The notes under the pieces were generated by a model that saw only the letters and a list, made by a program, of their open reading frames with translations, did no database searches and was not told where the DNA came from. A DNA stretch of 64,000 bases from Betaproteobacteria bacterium. Lineage in GTDB: Bacteria > Pseudomonadota > Gammaproteobacteria > Burkholderiales > Casimicrobiaceae. This document shows positions 46,231 through 55,197 of the stretch, piece by piece. Where the stretch lies: positions 620,001 through 684,000 of the forward strand of contig JAAFJO010000002.1 in the NCBI GenBank assembly GCA_013298145.1, given 5' to 3'. Both the position numbers and the translations under genes were made by a program. Position 1 is the first letter of the stretch. Every line of letters starts with the position of its first letter.

Positions 46231-47484
46231 ATGAAAGTTTTCACCAAAGGTCGCCTCTTCGCGATTGGATTCGTCGTTTTGTTTGCCGCGCTGTTCTTCG
46301 CGGGGAAACAAATCGAAGGAAAGTTCACTGGCGCGAAAGATAAAACGCCGAAGTACCGAACGGCTGACGTTGATCGGGGATCAATCGTTCAGTTTGTGAC
46401 CGCGACCGGCACGATCAATCCAGTTGGACTCGTGAACATTGGCACGCAAGTGTCGGGCACGATCAGCGAGGTTTTGGTCGATTTCAATTCGCCGGTCAAA
46501 CGTGGGCAAGTGCTCGCGAAAATCGAGCCGACGCTGATTCAAGCTTCGATTAATCAGGCTACCGCCTCGCTGGGCGCTGCGCGGGCGCAGCTCACGTTAT
46601 CTGAGTCGACTCACGCGCGAAATCAAAAGCTCGTTCAACAAGGTTTTCTCTCAGCCGCAACGCTCGATCAATCACGTCAAGCGCTCGACGCCGCGCGCGC
46701 GCAATTGCAGGTCAATCAAGCACAACTTGATCGTGCAAAAGCGGATCTCAATAACACTATTATTCGCGCGCCCATCGACGGTGTTGTGATCAAACGCACT
46801 GCAGACCTAGGTCAAACCGTGGCTGCGAGCTTCCAAACGCCCAATCTGTTTCAGATCGCGCGCGATCTGAAAAAAATGCAGATTGATACCAACGTGTCAG
46901 AAGCTGACGTGGGTCAACTCAAAGAGGGGCAGGCCGCGCGCTTTGTCGTGGATGCATTTCCCGAGCGTGACTTCGAGGGCCGGGTGCGGCAATTCCGCCT
47001 TGCTGCCAACGTGCAGCAAAACGTTGTGACTTACAACGTGGTGATCGACGTCGATAATCCTGATGAGTTACTCAAGCCAGGGCTTACAGCGCAAGTTCGT
47101 ATCATCACATCAAACAAGACCGATGTATTGCGAGTGCCAACGGCCGCGTTGAGATACCGCCCCAGCGATCTCGAAGTCGCGATGCAGCAAATGCAAAAGC
47201 GCCTGAAAGGCGAAACAACAAAAGCTGAAGGCAAGGATGAGAAAAAAGCCGCCGAAGCAACACCTACAACAGACGTAGACAACACCGACGAATTAGGCTT
47301 GCGCACGAAGTCCGGCGAGCGCCTGTATCGCGTGTACAAGCTGGAAGAGAACGAAGCCGTGCCGTTGGAGGTAGTGATCGGGGTTGCTAACTCGAAATTT
47401 ACCGAGATCGTCAAAGGGCCGCTCAAAGCGGGTGACAAAGTCATCACACGTTCGCTCATTCCCGATCCATCGAAATCGCAGTAA
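46231..47484 (+). CDS. MacA-like efflux periplasmic adaptor
   Basis: 417 residues. The N-terminal signal anchor is FAIGFVVLFAALFFAGKQIEG. A lipoyl-type half-motif (VNIGTQVSGTISEVLVDFNSPVKRGQVLAKIEP, about 72-104) is followed by a coiled-coil hairpin (about 105-170) and the beta-barrel region (FQIARDLKKMQIDTNVSEADVG). An acidic/basic insertion (about 320-350, KRLKGETTKAEGKDEKKAAE) is unusual. It links the inner-membrane ABC pair that follows (stop to next ATG: 6 bp) to an outer-membrane TolC, not in this window. The cargo is unknown. Confidence 0.88.
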   Translation: MKVFTKGRLFAIGFVVLFAALFFAGKQIEGKFTGAKDKTPKYRTADVDRGSIVQFVTATGTINPVGLVNIGTQVSGTISEVLVDFNSPVKRGQVLAKIEPTLIQASINQATASLGAARAQLTLSESTHARNQKLVQQGFLSAATLDQSRQALDAARAQLQVNQAQLDRAKADLNNTIIRAPIDGVVIKRTADLGQTVAASFQTPNLFQIARDLKKMQIDTNVSEADVGQLKEGQAARFVVDAFPERDFEGRVRQFRLAANVQQNVVTYNVVIDVDNPDELLKPGLTAQVRIITSNKTDVLRVPTAALRYRPSDLEVAMQQMQKRLKGETTKAEGKDEKKAAEATPTTDVDNTDELGLRTKSGERLYRVYKLEENEAVPLEVVIGVANSKFTEIVKGPLKAGDKVITRSLIPDPSKSQ

Positions 47485-47490
47485 TTGACC

Positions 47491-48288
47491 ATGCTGATGG
47501 ATTCAACGCGCGCGCAAGACGCAATGCAACGCGTACTCATTGATGTAATCGACGTAAAAAAGAGCTACGTCACCAATCTGGTGACCACGCCAGTTTTGCA
47601 CGGCGTTAACTTCTCGATGCAGCGCGGAGAGTTTGTCGCGATCATGGGGCAGTCGGGCTCCGGTAAATCGACGCTCATGAATATTCTCGGTTGTCTAGAT
47701 ACGCCGAGCGACGGTGAATACCGTCTGGATGGAAAGCAGGTGAGTGCGCTTTCCCGAGCCCAGCTTGCGGTGCTTCGCAACAAAACCATCGGCTTCGTAT
47801 TTCAAAGCTTTAATCTCTTGAAGCGCATGACGATCCAAGACAACGTGGCGCTACCTCTGATTTATGCGGGCGTTTCGCGTGCTGAAGCCAGGCGGCGTGC
47901 GAGTCAACAGCTTGAGAATGTGGGCTTGGGCGAATACGGTCAGCGGCAGCCGAACCAGCTTTCTGGCGGACAGCAGCAGCGGGTCGCTATCGCTCGCGCG
48001 CTGGTGGCGGATCCGCCGCTGGTGCTTGCCGATGAGCCAACAGGTAACCTCGACACCAAAACAAGCGTCGAAATCATGAGCTTGCTCACACGCTTGAATC
48101 GTGAGGCGAAGCAAAGCATCATTTTGGTGACCCATGAGCCTGATGTCGCTGCGTACGCCAGCCGCTTGGTACGGCTTAAGGACGGTTTGGTGCTCTACGA
48201 TGGTCCCGCCGCAACTGGGTTGCAGCAAATGCGAACTGAGCAACTCGAGCAGGAACTGGGTATGCCTGCAAGTGAGGTTTCGGAATGA
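47491..48288 (+). CDS. MacB-type ABC transporter ATP-binding protein
   Basis: 265 residues. Walker A is MGQSGSGKSTLMNILG, the signature is LSGGQQQRVAIARALV, Walker B is LVLADEPTGNLD, and the H-loop VTHEPDVA. This is the lipoprotein/macrolide-export subfamily (LolD/MacB). The ATG at 47491 gives MLMDSTRAQDAMQR; a TTG at 47485 is also possible. The last 4 bases overlap the permease start (ATGA), so the ATPase and permease, fused in E. coli MacB, are separate here. Confidence 0.9.
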   Translation: MLMDSTRAQDAMQRVLIDVIDVKKSYVTNLVTTPVLHGVNFSMQRGEFVAIMGQSGSGKSTLMNILGCLDTPSDGEYRLDGKQVSALSRAQLAVLRNKTIGFVFQSFNLLKRMTIQDNVALPLIYAGVSRAEARRRASQQLENVGLGEYGQRQPNQLSGGQQQRVAIARALVADPPLVLADEPTGNLDTKTSVEIMSLLTRLNREAKQSIILVTHEPDVAAYASRLVRLKDGLVLYDGPAATGLQQMRTEQLEQELGMPASEVSE

Positions 48289-49508
48289 AATTTGGGCACA
48301 TTTTCGCCGAAGCATTTCGCGCGATGCTTGCGAATCCGCTTCGCACGATGCTCACCATGCTTGGCATCATTATTGGCATCGCGAGCGTCGTGCTCATGCT
48401 TGCGATTGGTGATGGCATCAAGAAATTTATCGACAAGCAACTCGCAGTACTCGGAAGTAACTTGATACTGGTGCAGTCCGATACACGAAAGAGTCCCGGC
48501 GCGCGAGCGCGTACGGGCACGACGCAAACGCTCACCATTGATGATGCCGAGGCGATCAATCGCTTGAGCTCAGTCGCGGGTGCGGTCCCTGTGCTCAACA
48601 CTTTTTCGCAAATTGCATATGGGAACACGAACGCCAACGCGCAAGTGCAAGGGACGACGTCGGCAACGTTTGTGATCCGCAATTTGCGCTTGGGCGCGGG
48701 GATCGGTTTGTCTGAGGTTGACGTAACGAGCGCTTCGCGGGTTGCCGTGCTCGGCAAAAAAATCGCCGAGGAACTCTTCTACAAGAACGATCCGATTGGG
48801 CAGTCTATTCGGATTGACAATCAGAGCTTCCAGGTGATCGGTGTGCTGGACAACGAGGGGCAGAGCTTCGACATGGGCGACGTTGGGCAGATCGTGTTGG
48901 TGCCGATTTCCACTGCGCGCGTCTCGCTTGTGCGCATGCAGACGCCGCGTAGCGTGGCCTATATCGTCGCGCAATCCAAAACGGCTGAAGGCGTGAATGA
49001 AATGGTGCGCGATATTGAAGAGGTGCTTCGTGATCGGCACCGAATTCGCGCTGATGATCCCGACGATTTCCGTGTGGTCAACTTTGGTGAAATCGCTAAA
49101 CAAGGTGAAGCGATTGGCAAGGGGCTTGCCTTCGCGCTCGGCTTCATTGGCGCGGTGTCGCTCGTGGTTGGCGGGATCGGCATCATGAACATCATGCTTG
49201 TTTCGGTAACGGAGCGCACCCGCGAGATCGGGATTCGCATGGCGATCGGCGCACGACCGAGCGACGTACTCTGGCAATTTCTGATCGAAGCCATTGCGAT
49301 TTGTCTCGTGAGTGGGATCGTAGGGATCGCAATCTCAATGGGGCTCGCCGCTGCTGTGAACGCGACGGGAATGTTTGAGCTCACCGTTGGGGTTCGCGCG
49401 ATTCTCATCGCCACGCTGTTCAGCGGCTTCATTGGCGTGTTCTTCGGCTTTTACCCAGCGCGTAGAGCGTCGAAGCTGCAACCCGTCGAATGCCTGCGCT
49501 ACGAGTGA
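48285..49508 (+). CDS. MacB-type ABC transporter permease
   Basis: 407 residues. There is an N-terminal membrane segment (MLANPLRTMLTMLGIIIGIASVVLML), a large periplasmic MacB core (about 50-250), then three C-terminal membrane segments starting GFIGAVSLVVGGIGIMNIMLVSVTERTREIG. The motif ERTREIGIRMAIGA is the FtsX/MacB coupling helix. It forms the inner-membrane pump with the preceding ATPase and adaptor. The substrate is unknown. Confidence 0.92.
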   Translation: MKFGHIFAEAFRAMLANPLRTMLTMLGIIIGIASVVLMLAIGDGIKKFIDKQLAVLGSNLILVQSDTRKSPGARARTGTTQTLTIDDAEAINRLSSVAGAVPVLNTFSQIAYGNTNANAQVQGTTSATFVIRNLRLGAGIGLSEVDVTSASRVAVLGKKIAEELFYKNDPIGQSIRIDNQSFQVIGVLDNEGQSFDMGDVGQIVLVPISTARVSLVRMQTPRSVAYIVAQSKTAEGVNEMVRDIEEVLRDRHRIRADDPDDFRVVNFGEIAKQGEAIGKGLAFALGFIGAVSLVVGGIGIMNIMLVSVTERTREIGIRMAIGARPSDVLWQFLIEAIAICLVSGIVGIAISMGLAAAVNATGMFELTVGVRAILIATLFSGFIGVFFGFYPARRASKLQPVECLRYE

Positions 49509-49696
49509 CTTAGGGCGAAGAAAACCAGATAACGAAGCGTCGCTTAGGCTATGCGCTTGCTTGATGGAAACAAAAAGCATCTTTGTTCAGCGGCATTGCT
49601 GACTGGGGCACGAAATTAATAATAGCTATTCTTGAGAAATAGACTTTATTTTCTCTTCCACTGGTGATCCTTGGATTTCCGCGATTTAGCTACTAG

Positions 49697-52498
49697 CTAC
49701 TTTTGACTGAGTAGTACGACGCCAAATCTCGGCGGTATGGAGATCGTGAATGTTGTTTCACTTGCATCCGAGACGCTACCGCTCAACGCATCACGCCACA
49801 CTTGCCGCGCCTTTAACGAGCCTGCTGGCAGCGTGATTTTCTTTTCGACATCAGCGTTGCTCAGTGCAATGAGTGCGGTCTCGTCTGCGTGCTTTCGCAG
49901 CAACACGACGACGTTTCGATCAATGTAGATCGGCGCATCCAGCGACCCGCGTCGCAGCACCGCATGGTCATTGCGTAGTTTTGTCAGCCGCTTGAACGCC
50001 GCGAGTAGCGCGTGGTCAGGCTTGCCACCCAAGTCTTCCCACGGATAGGTGGCTCGGTTGTATGGGTCTTCTCCGCCCGTGACCCCTACTTCGTCGCCGT
50101 AGTAGATCGTGGGCGATCCTGGGAACACCATTTGGAAGAACACGGCGAGTCGAAGCCGTTGCTTCGCAAGCGCGATCGCCTCTGGCGTAGAACTTTCATC
50201 GCGATAGCCAAAGTGATGCAGAGCCCGCGCTTGGTCGTGACTGGATAACAGGTTCATCAGCGCGTACTGCGCTTCGCGCGGATACTGTTCGCGTATGAGT
50301 TCGAGGTTTGCATAAAGCTTTCGCGCATCGCCACCCATCGCGTATTCCTGCACGGCGTTGCGAAAGATGTAGTTCATTGTCGAATCGAACATGTCGCCCA
50401 AGAAATATTTCGCCGAATCGAACCATGCCTCTGAAATCGTGATCGCATCGGGCCGATGCGCCTTGATCGCCGCTCGCCATTCGCGCCAAAAATCGTCAGG
50501 CACCCACGGCGCGACGTCCATGCGCCAGCCGGCCGCGCCTTTATCGAGCCAACGCTTCATCACGGAATCTTGGTTCCCGTATGCGAACGAACGGAACGAT
50601 GGAGAAGACTTGTCCAACTCCGGCAAATCGGTGATCCCCGTCCAGCCTTTGAACTGTTGATCGGGATTCGATTTTGACGAATCGAACGTGAACCACTTTG
50701 CGTATGGCGACGATGGGTTAATGGCGTCGTTCGCAAACGCACCCTGTGGCGGCTTTTGTGCTTTCGCGTAGTTGCCGTAGCGGTCGAAGTAAATCGAATC
50801 AGAGCCCACGTGATTGAGCGAGGTGTCGAGCACGATGCGAATGCCGCGTTTCTTCGCTTCATCGCAGAGGCGAACGAAGTCCGCTTCGCTCCCAAAATAG
50901 GGATCAATCTCGTTGTAATCCGCGGTGTCGTACTTGTGGTTGGATGGCGCGCGGAAAATCGGCGTCATGTAAATCGTATTTGCGCCGAGGCCTTTGATGT
51001 AGTCGAGCTTTTCGATGATGCCCGCAAGATCGCCGCCGAAGAAATCATTGTTGTAGACGTCGTCCGAACCGTCGCCCGATTTCGGCTTGAACGGTTTGTC
51101 ATTCCAATTCTTGTGCAACTCAACCGTGTGTCGCTGGTATTTGTCGATGCCCGGTTTCGGATCGTTCGCCTTGTTTCCATTCCGGAAACGATCTGGAAAG
51201 ATGTAGTAGTAAACGATGTCCGGCGCGTAGTCTGGCACTTTGAAATTAGCGTCGTAAACCGTCTGCCGGAAGCGACGAATGCCGCGCGCGTTGTCAGGCT
51301 GCTCAACGATTTCGCCGATGCCGCCGCTGCCGCGCTCACGCGTCCAAAACACGCTGTCGCGATTGTTGCCGTAGACATAGGTCTTGCCGCCAATCACAAG
51401 CTCAAAGTAGTACCCGTAAATCGCGATCTCGTTGAACATGTGGCTCGCACGCCAGGCGTCACTAGTGCGCTGCATGGGCACGCGGGCGAGCGGTGTGTAT
51501 TCCAGGACTTCTTGATTGCCTTCAAGTCGACGCTTTTCGATCACCAGCGTGGCCGACTCAACGCCCGGCAAACTCGCGAGCGAATATTCGATCTTCGTGT
51601 TCGACGTGACCGCTCCAAACGGCGCTTTGAACCCGGCATCGCGCGAATCGAATTTGACAGAGAGCGCAATCGGATCAGTAATCGGTTGCGTCGATGAATC
51701 GTCGAATGAAGTGGGTTCGACCGAGAGCTTCGCTGTATTGCTTTCGAACGCGAGCTTCAAGGTCTGAGGGCCGTTAAACATGAACCCAATGTTGGCTGCG
51801 CCGCTCGCGTCTTGCGTACGCGCGAGCGCGAGTGGCGTGCCTTGCAGGCGAAGCGCTTCGTTCGACGTTGGAGACAGGCCGAATGACGATGCGTCGCCCC
51901 ATTGGGCGTCTGCGATTTTGAACTCCTGACCGCTCGCAAGGTTCACGTTCAAGTAGTACGCATCGCAGCGCCAGGTGAACGCAAAATCTTCCAGCGCGCC
52001 CCAATTGTTCATGGTGCCGCGAAGGTAGAGTGTTTTGTCGCCGAGCGGTGGCTTCGGGCAGGTCTCGATTGTCATAACGTAGTCTGGCACCGAAACGCGA
52101 ATGCGGTGTGCGCCGTTAAAAGTATGGATGAGATTTGCGCTTCGTAGCGCGAGTTTGCGCCGAGTGCTTCGAATGTTGTCTGCGCCGCCGAAATCGGCAT
52201 CGGTGGACCATTGCTCATCGCCCACTTTGAACGCGTGCTCGCCGTTGATTGCAGCAACGAGTTCAAACGTATTGCAGCGATAGGCGAAGCGAAAATTCTC
52301 CAGCGCATTCCAATTGTTGAACGCCCCGCGAAGAAAGAGCGGGCGCTTGCCGAAGGGGCTGGGGATGCAGTTGGTCTCAGACTTCGCCAGCGACGATATC
52401 TCACTCGAAAGAGGTGCTTGAGTCGCGCAGCCACTTGCAAACAGAACCGCTGCTACTAGCGTTAAAGCGCGACGAAACGATGGGAAGTTTTTTGCCAC
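49697..52498 (-). CDS. lipoprotein GH13 alpha-amylase/neopullulanase-like enzyme
   Basis: About 933 residues. From the GTG at 52498 the protein starts MAKNFPSFRRALTLVAAVLFASGC, a lipoprotein signal with lipidated Cys24; a longer frame to 52549 runs through a palindromic repeat. Two tandem starch-binding-like modules follow (PLFLRGAFNNWNALENFRFAY and TLYLRGTMNNWGALEDFAFTW), then a CBM34-like domain, then the GH13 barrel: VLDTSLNHVG (region I), GWRMDVAPWV (nucleophile Asp, about 659), ITISEAWF (acid Glu, about 688), and SSHDQAR. It is the last gene of the mal operon, so it probably degrades external starch at the cell surface before import. Confidence 0.9.
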   Translation of the reverse strand: MAKNFPSFRRALTLVAAVLFASGCATQAPLSSEISSLAKSETNCIPSPFGKRPLFLRGAFNNWNALENFRFAYRCNTFELVAAINGEHAFKVGDEQWSTDADFGGADNIRSTRRKLALRSANLIHTFNGAHRIRVSVPDYVMTIETCPKPPLGDKTLYLRGTMNNWGALEDFAFTWRCDAYYLNVNLASGQEFKIADAQWGDASSFGLSPTSNEALRLQGTPLALARTQDASGAANIGFMFNGPQTLKLAFESNTAKLSVEPTSFDDSSTQPITDPIALSVKFDSRDAGFKAPFGAVTSNTKIEYSLASLPGVESATLVIEKRRLEGNQEVLEYTPLARVPMQRTSDAWRASHMFNEIAIYGYYFELVIGGKTYVYGNNRDSVFWTRERGSGGIGEIVEQPDNARGIRRFRQTVYDANFKVPDYAPDIVYYYIFPDRFRNGNKANDPKPGIDKYQRHTVELHKNWNDKPFKPKSGDGSDDVYNNDFFGGDLAGIIEKLDYIKGLGANTIYMTPIFRAPSNHKYDTADYNEIDPYFGSEADFVRLCDEAKKRGIRIVLDTSLNHVGSDSIYFDRYGNYAKAQKPPQGAFANDAINPSSPYAKWFTFDSSKSNPDQQFKGWTGITDLPELDKSSPSFRSFAYGNQDSVMKRWLDKGAAGWRMDVAPWVPDDFWREWRAAIKAHRPDAITISEAWFDSAKYFLGDMFDSTMNYIFRNAVQEYAMGGDARKLYANLELIREQYPREAQYALMNLLSSHDQARALHHFGYRDESSTPEAIALAKQRLRLAVFFQMVFPGSPTIYYGDEVGVTGGEDPYNRATYPWEDLGGKPDHALLAAFKRLTKLRNDHAVLRRGSLDAPIYIDRNVVVLLRKHADETALIALSNADVEKKITLPAGSLKARQVWRDALSGSVSDASETTFTISIPPRFGVVLLSQK

Positions 52499-52566
52499 AG
52501 ATTTACACAGATGAACACAGATGCAGAACCGATGAACATCTATGTTCATCAGTGTGCATCTGTGGC
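52494..52566. repeat. palindromic repeat over the amylase start
   Basis: GCCACAGAT ... ATCTGTGGC ends (52494-52502 and 52558-52566) enclose repeats of ACACAGAT on one arm and TGTTCATC/TGTGCATC on the other. The same family recurs at 60452-60527. It contains the GTG start of the amylase and lies 5 bp after the malG stop. Confidence 0.7.
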
Positions 52567-52571
52567 AGAAA

Positions 52572-53462
52572 TTACCCCTTAACCCCGCCGGAGGTCAGTC
52601 CAGAAACGATCCACCTCTGCGCAAACAAGAACACCAGCGTGATTGGCAAACCAGAGAGTACGGCCGCCGCCGCGAAATCGCCCCACAGGAATTTTTGATC
52701 CTGCAAGTAATACTTCGAACCGACTGCGAGCGTGAGGTTGGGTTCTTCGCGCAATAAGATCGATGCAATTGGATATTCGATGATTGTTCCGATGAAGGCG
52801 AGTACAAAAACGACCATGAGGATAGGCACAGCCATCGGCAAGAGCACGCGATAGAACGTTTGCCACAACGTTGCGCCATCGACGCGGGCGTTCTCTTCGA
52901 TCTCTTGCGGGATTGTTTCGAAGTAGCCTTTGATCGTCCAGATGTGAGTGGCTACGCCGCCGAGATAGGCGACGATCACAGACAGATGCGTCTCAATCCC
53001 GAGCCACGGAAAATGCGCGCCCAGTCGTTCGAAGATTGCGAAGATCGCGACGAGTGCGAGTACGCGCGGGAACATTTCAAGCAAGAGCATCGTGTTGAGA
53101 TAGCTCGTCTTGTATTTGAACCTGAGTCGCGCGAAGGCGTACGCCGCCGTGGTGGACAGCGCAACGATCAGAACGGCGGAAATCGTCGCAATCTTGATCG
53201 AATTCCAAAGCCACAGCAATACGGGGAACGGCGGCGTGACGAGCTTGCCGTCGGCGCCCATGTAGCTCATCCCGAGTGCGAGCTTCCAGTGCTCAAAGCT
53301 AATCTCCGTCGGGATCAACGAACCCGTGGCGAAATTGCCCGGTCGCAGCGAGATGGATATCACTGCAAGCAACGGAAACAGCGTCACGGCGATGAGCGCG
53401 ATGAGAAACGCATGTGCGGCCCAGACGCGCCAACGATTTTTCTTTCCGGTGACGATCGCCAT
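52572..53462 (-). CDS. malG: maltose/maltodextrin ABC transporter permease, MalG-like
   Basis: 296 residues with six membrane segments. The EAA loop is visible as [30 protein letters not shown], the MalK contact. The ATG at 53462 gives [14 protein letters not shown], with AGGAG at 9 bases upstream; the longer frame upstream runs through a REP palindrome. It pairs with MalF. It lies in the order malE-malF-malG-amylase. Confidence 0.9.
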   Translation of the reverse strand: MAIVTGKKNRWRVWAAHAFLIALIAVTLFPLLAVISISLRPGNFATGSLIPTEISFEHWKLALGMSYMGADGKLVTPPFPVLLWLWNSIKIATISAVLIVALSTTAAYAFARLRFKYKTSYLNTMLLLEMFPRVLALVAIFAIFERLGAHFPWLGIETHLSVIVAYLGGVATHIWTIKGYFETIPQEIEENARVDGATLWQTFYRVLLPMAVPILMVVFVLAFIGTIIEYPIASILLREEPNLTLAVGSKYYLQDQKFLWGDFAAAAVLSGLPITLVFLFAQRWIVSGLTSGGVKG

Positions 53463-53495
53463 TAGTGTGAACTCCTGCGCGAAGCGCACATTGCT

Positions 53496-53595
53496 GTCAT
53501 CCCCGCGAAAGCGGGGACCCATCGTGACCGAGGGTGAACTAATTTCAATTCTGTAGCTGTTGGTGAATATAGGTTCCCGCTTTCGCGGGAATGAC
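53496..53595. repeat. REP-type palindrome between malF and malG
   Basis: Two inverted arms, GTCATCCCCGCGAAAGCGGG (continuing GACCC) and, on the other strand, GTCATTCCCGCGAAAGCGGG (continuing AACCT), about 50 bp apart. Each arm is itself a CCCGC-GAAA-GCGGG hairpin. It belongs to the same family as 56401-56493. It may affect mRNA stability between malF and malG. Confidence 0.8.
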
Positions 53596-53628
53596 AATCT
53601 AGGGGCGAGCTAGCGCTTGAACGAGTCT

Positions 53629-55197
53629 TCATCGCTTCTCCTGATTCGCCTTCATCATGCGTAAATGCAGGAGCGCCATAACTGCGACCATAAAGAAGAC
53701 GACCGTCGAAATCGCAGCAGCCAATCCAAAGTCGGACCCCGAATCTTTGAACGCGATGCGATAGGTGTACGACACCAAAATGTCATTCGTCCCCGCAGGC
53801 ACTTTCGTATTCAAGAAATCCGGTCGGCCGTCGGTTAAGAGCGCAATCAACACGAAGTTATTGAAGTTGAATGCGAACACACCCACCAAGAGCGGCGCGA
53901 GCGGCTTGATGATGAGCGGGAGCGTGATCCTAAAGAAATTCGTGAGCGGCCCAGCGCCCGCGATCGCAGAGGCTTCGTATAAGTCGGCTGGAATCGATTT
54001 GATCAGCCCCGTGCAGAGCACCATGATGTACGGGAAGCCAAGCCATACGTTCACGATCAAGAGCATCACTTTGGCGAGGTACGGATCGGCAAACCACGCG
54101 GGCTTGATACCGAAGAGCGCGTTCAAAATCGTATTGATCTCGCCAAAGTTTTGATTGAACAGTCCTTTGAAAACGAGAATCGAGATGAAGCCCGGCACGG
54201 CGTAAGGCAAAAACAAAAGCGTGCGATAGATCGTTGCGCCTTTGAGTGCTTCCCAGTTGAGAATCACGGCGAGCGTCGTACCAACCGCGGTCACGAAAAA
54301 CACGGAAAGCAGCGCGAACGTGAGCGTCCACAAGAAGATGGAAATGAACGGGCCACGGAAGTTTTCATCGCTCACCATCCGCGCGTAGTTCGCGAAGCCG
54401 ACGTTCACGGTGTAGCCCGGTGTTAGGCGATCACCGGCTTCGCTCTCGTAGAAGCCCGTTTTGTCATTCGGTTTGTAAACCGCACCGTCTTCAGCGCGCG
54501 TGAGCGAGCCGTCTGCGTTTTGTTTCCACACCGGACTGACTTTGGCGAATTCGCGGAGGCCGGCGTAGGAGAGAACTTCTCCGTTGGGTAACGCGAATTG
54601 CAAGCGCTGCACGTAGTCACGCATCGCGATTCGTTCCCGAATGGAGAGGCCGTCGCCCAGCGAATGAGGCGTACTTACCACGGGTATCGGACTTGTTCCG
54701 GAGCTGTTCAAGATGAGCTCCGATTTGAACTTCTCGTTCGTCTTGGGGTTGACCAACACGGCCACAAGCATTGAATCGGATGGTCTGTGGAGAGAGAACT
54801 CGTGAAGACTCGCCTCATCCGCCGTCGTCTGCTCCAGCAAATACGCTGTCGCCCGATCAAACGAAAGCAAGTGATTCGACGAGTAATTCGTGAATCCGAT
54901 CTGCATCGTGAAGAGGAGCGGAAGCGCGATGAAAATGAAAATTGCGGTGAGACCGGGGAAGGTGTATTTCGCGGCGGCAGACCAATTCGTCAAATAGATC
55001 GCGAAGCCGATGCCGAAGAGAATCAGCGCACCGAGCGCCCACAGCGTTTGCCCGGCGACATACAAACTAAACACGAAGTAGAGCGCGAAGACAGCCGCAA
55101 TCGCAGCGGCAATCCACGCAAGCCACGGGCGCGTGGGCTTCTGCGCGCTTGCACGTGCGAGCGAAAGCGAAGTGGGGGAAACGGCAGCGTCGCTCAT
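53629..55197 (-). CDS. malF: maltose/maltodextrin ABC transporter permease, MalF-like
   Basis: 522 residues, close to E. coli MalF (514). N-terminal membrane segments begin at about 24-45; a large periplasmic P2-like domain follows the third segment (about 110-290, including FKSELILNSSGTSPIPVVSTP). The C-terminal membrane half includes the EAA region LIKSIPADLYEASAIAGAGPLTNFFRITLP. The ATG overlaps the malE stop by 4 bases. The large P2 domain supports MalF over generic sugar permeases. Confidence 0.92.
   Translation of the reverse strand: MSDAAVSPTSLSLARASAQKPTRPWLAWIAAAIAAVFALYFVFSLYVAGQTLWALGALILFGIGFAIYLTNWSAAAKYTFPGLTAIFIFIALPLLFTMQIGFTNYSSNHLLSFDRATAYLLEQTTADEASLHEFSLHRPSDSMLVAVLVNPKTNEKFKSELILNSSGTSPIPVVSTPHSLGDGLSIRERIAMRDYVQRLQFALPNGEVLSYAGLREFAKVSPVWKQNADGSLTRAEDGAVYKPNDKTGFYESEAGDRLTPGYTVNVGFANYARMVSDENFRGPFISIFLWTLTFALLSVFFVTAVGTTLAVILNWEALKGATIYRTLLFLPYAVPGFISILVFKGLFNQNFGEINTILNALFGIKPAWFADPYLAKVMLLIVNVWLGFPYIMVLCTGLIKSIPADLYEASAIAGAGPLTNFFRITLPLIIKPLAPLLVGVFAFNFNNFVLIALLTDGRPDFLNTKVPAGTNDILVSYTYRIAFKDSGSDFGLAAAISTVVFFMVAVMALLHLRMMKANQEKR

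Noticed and set aside
50756..51697. Long plus-strand frame inside the amylase gene
   Set aside because: It is antisense to a clear GH13 gene and its residues (Val/Arg/Ile-rich) are typical of a shadow frame.
53463..53597. Longer MalG start including the peptide read through the palindrome
   Set aside because: The peptide is a translated REP sequence; the ATG at 53462 has a proper ribosome site.
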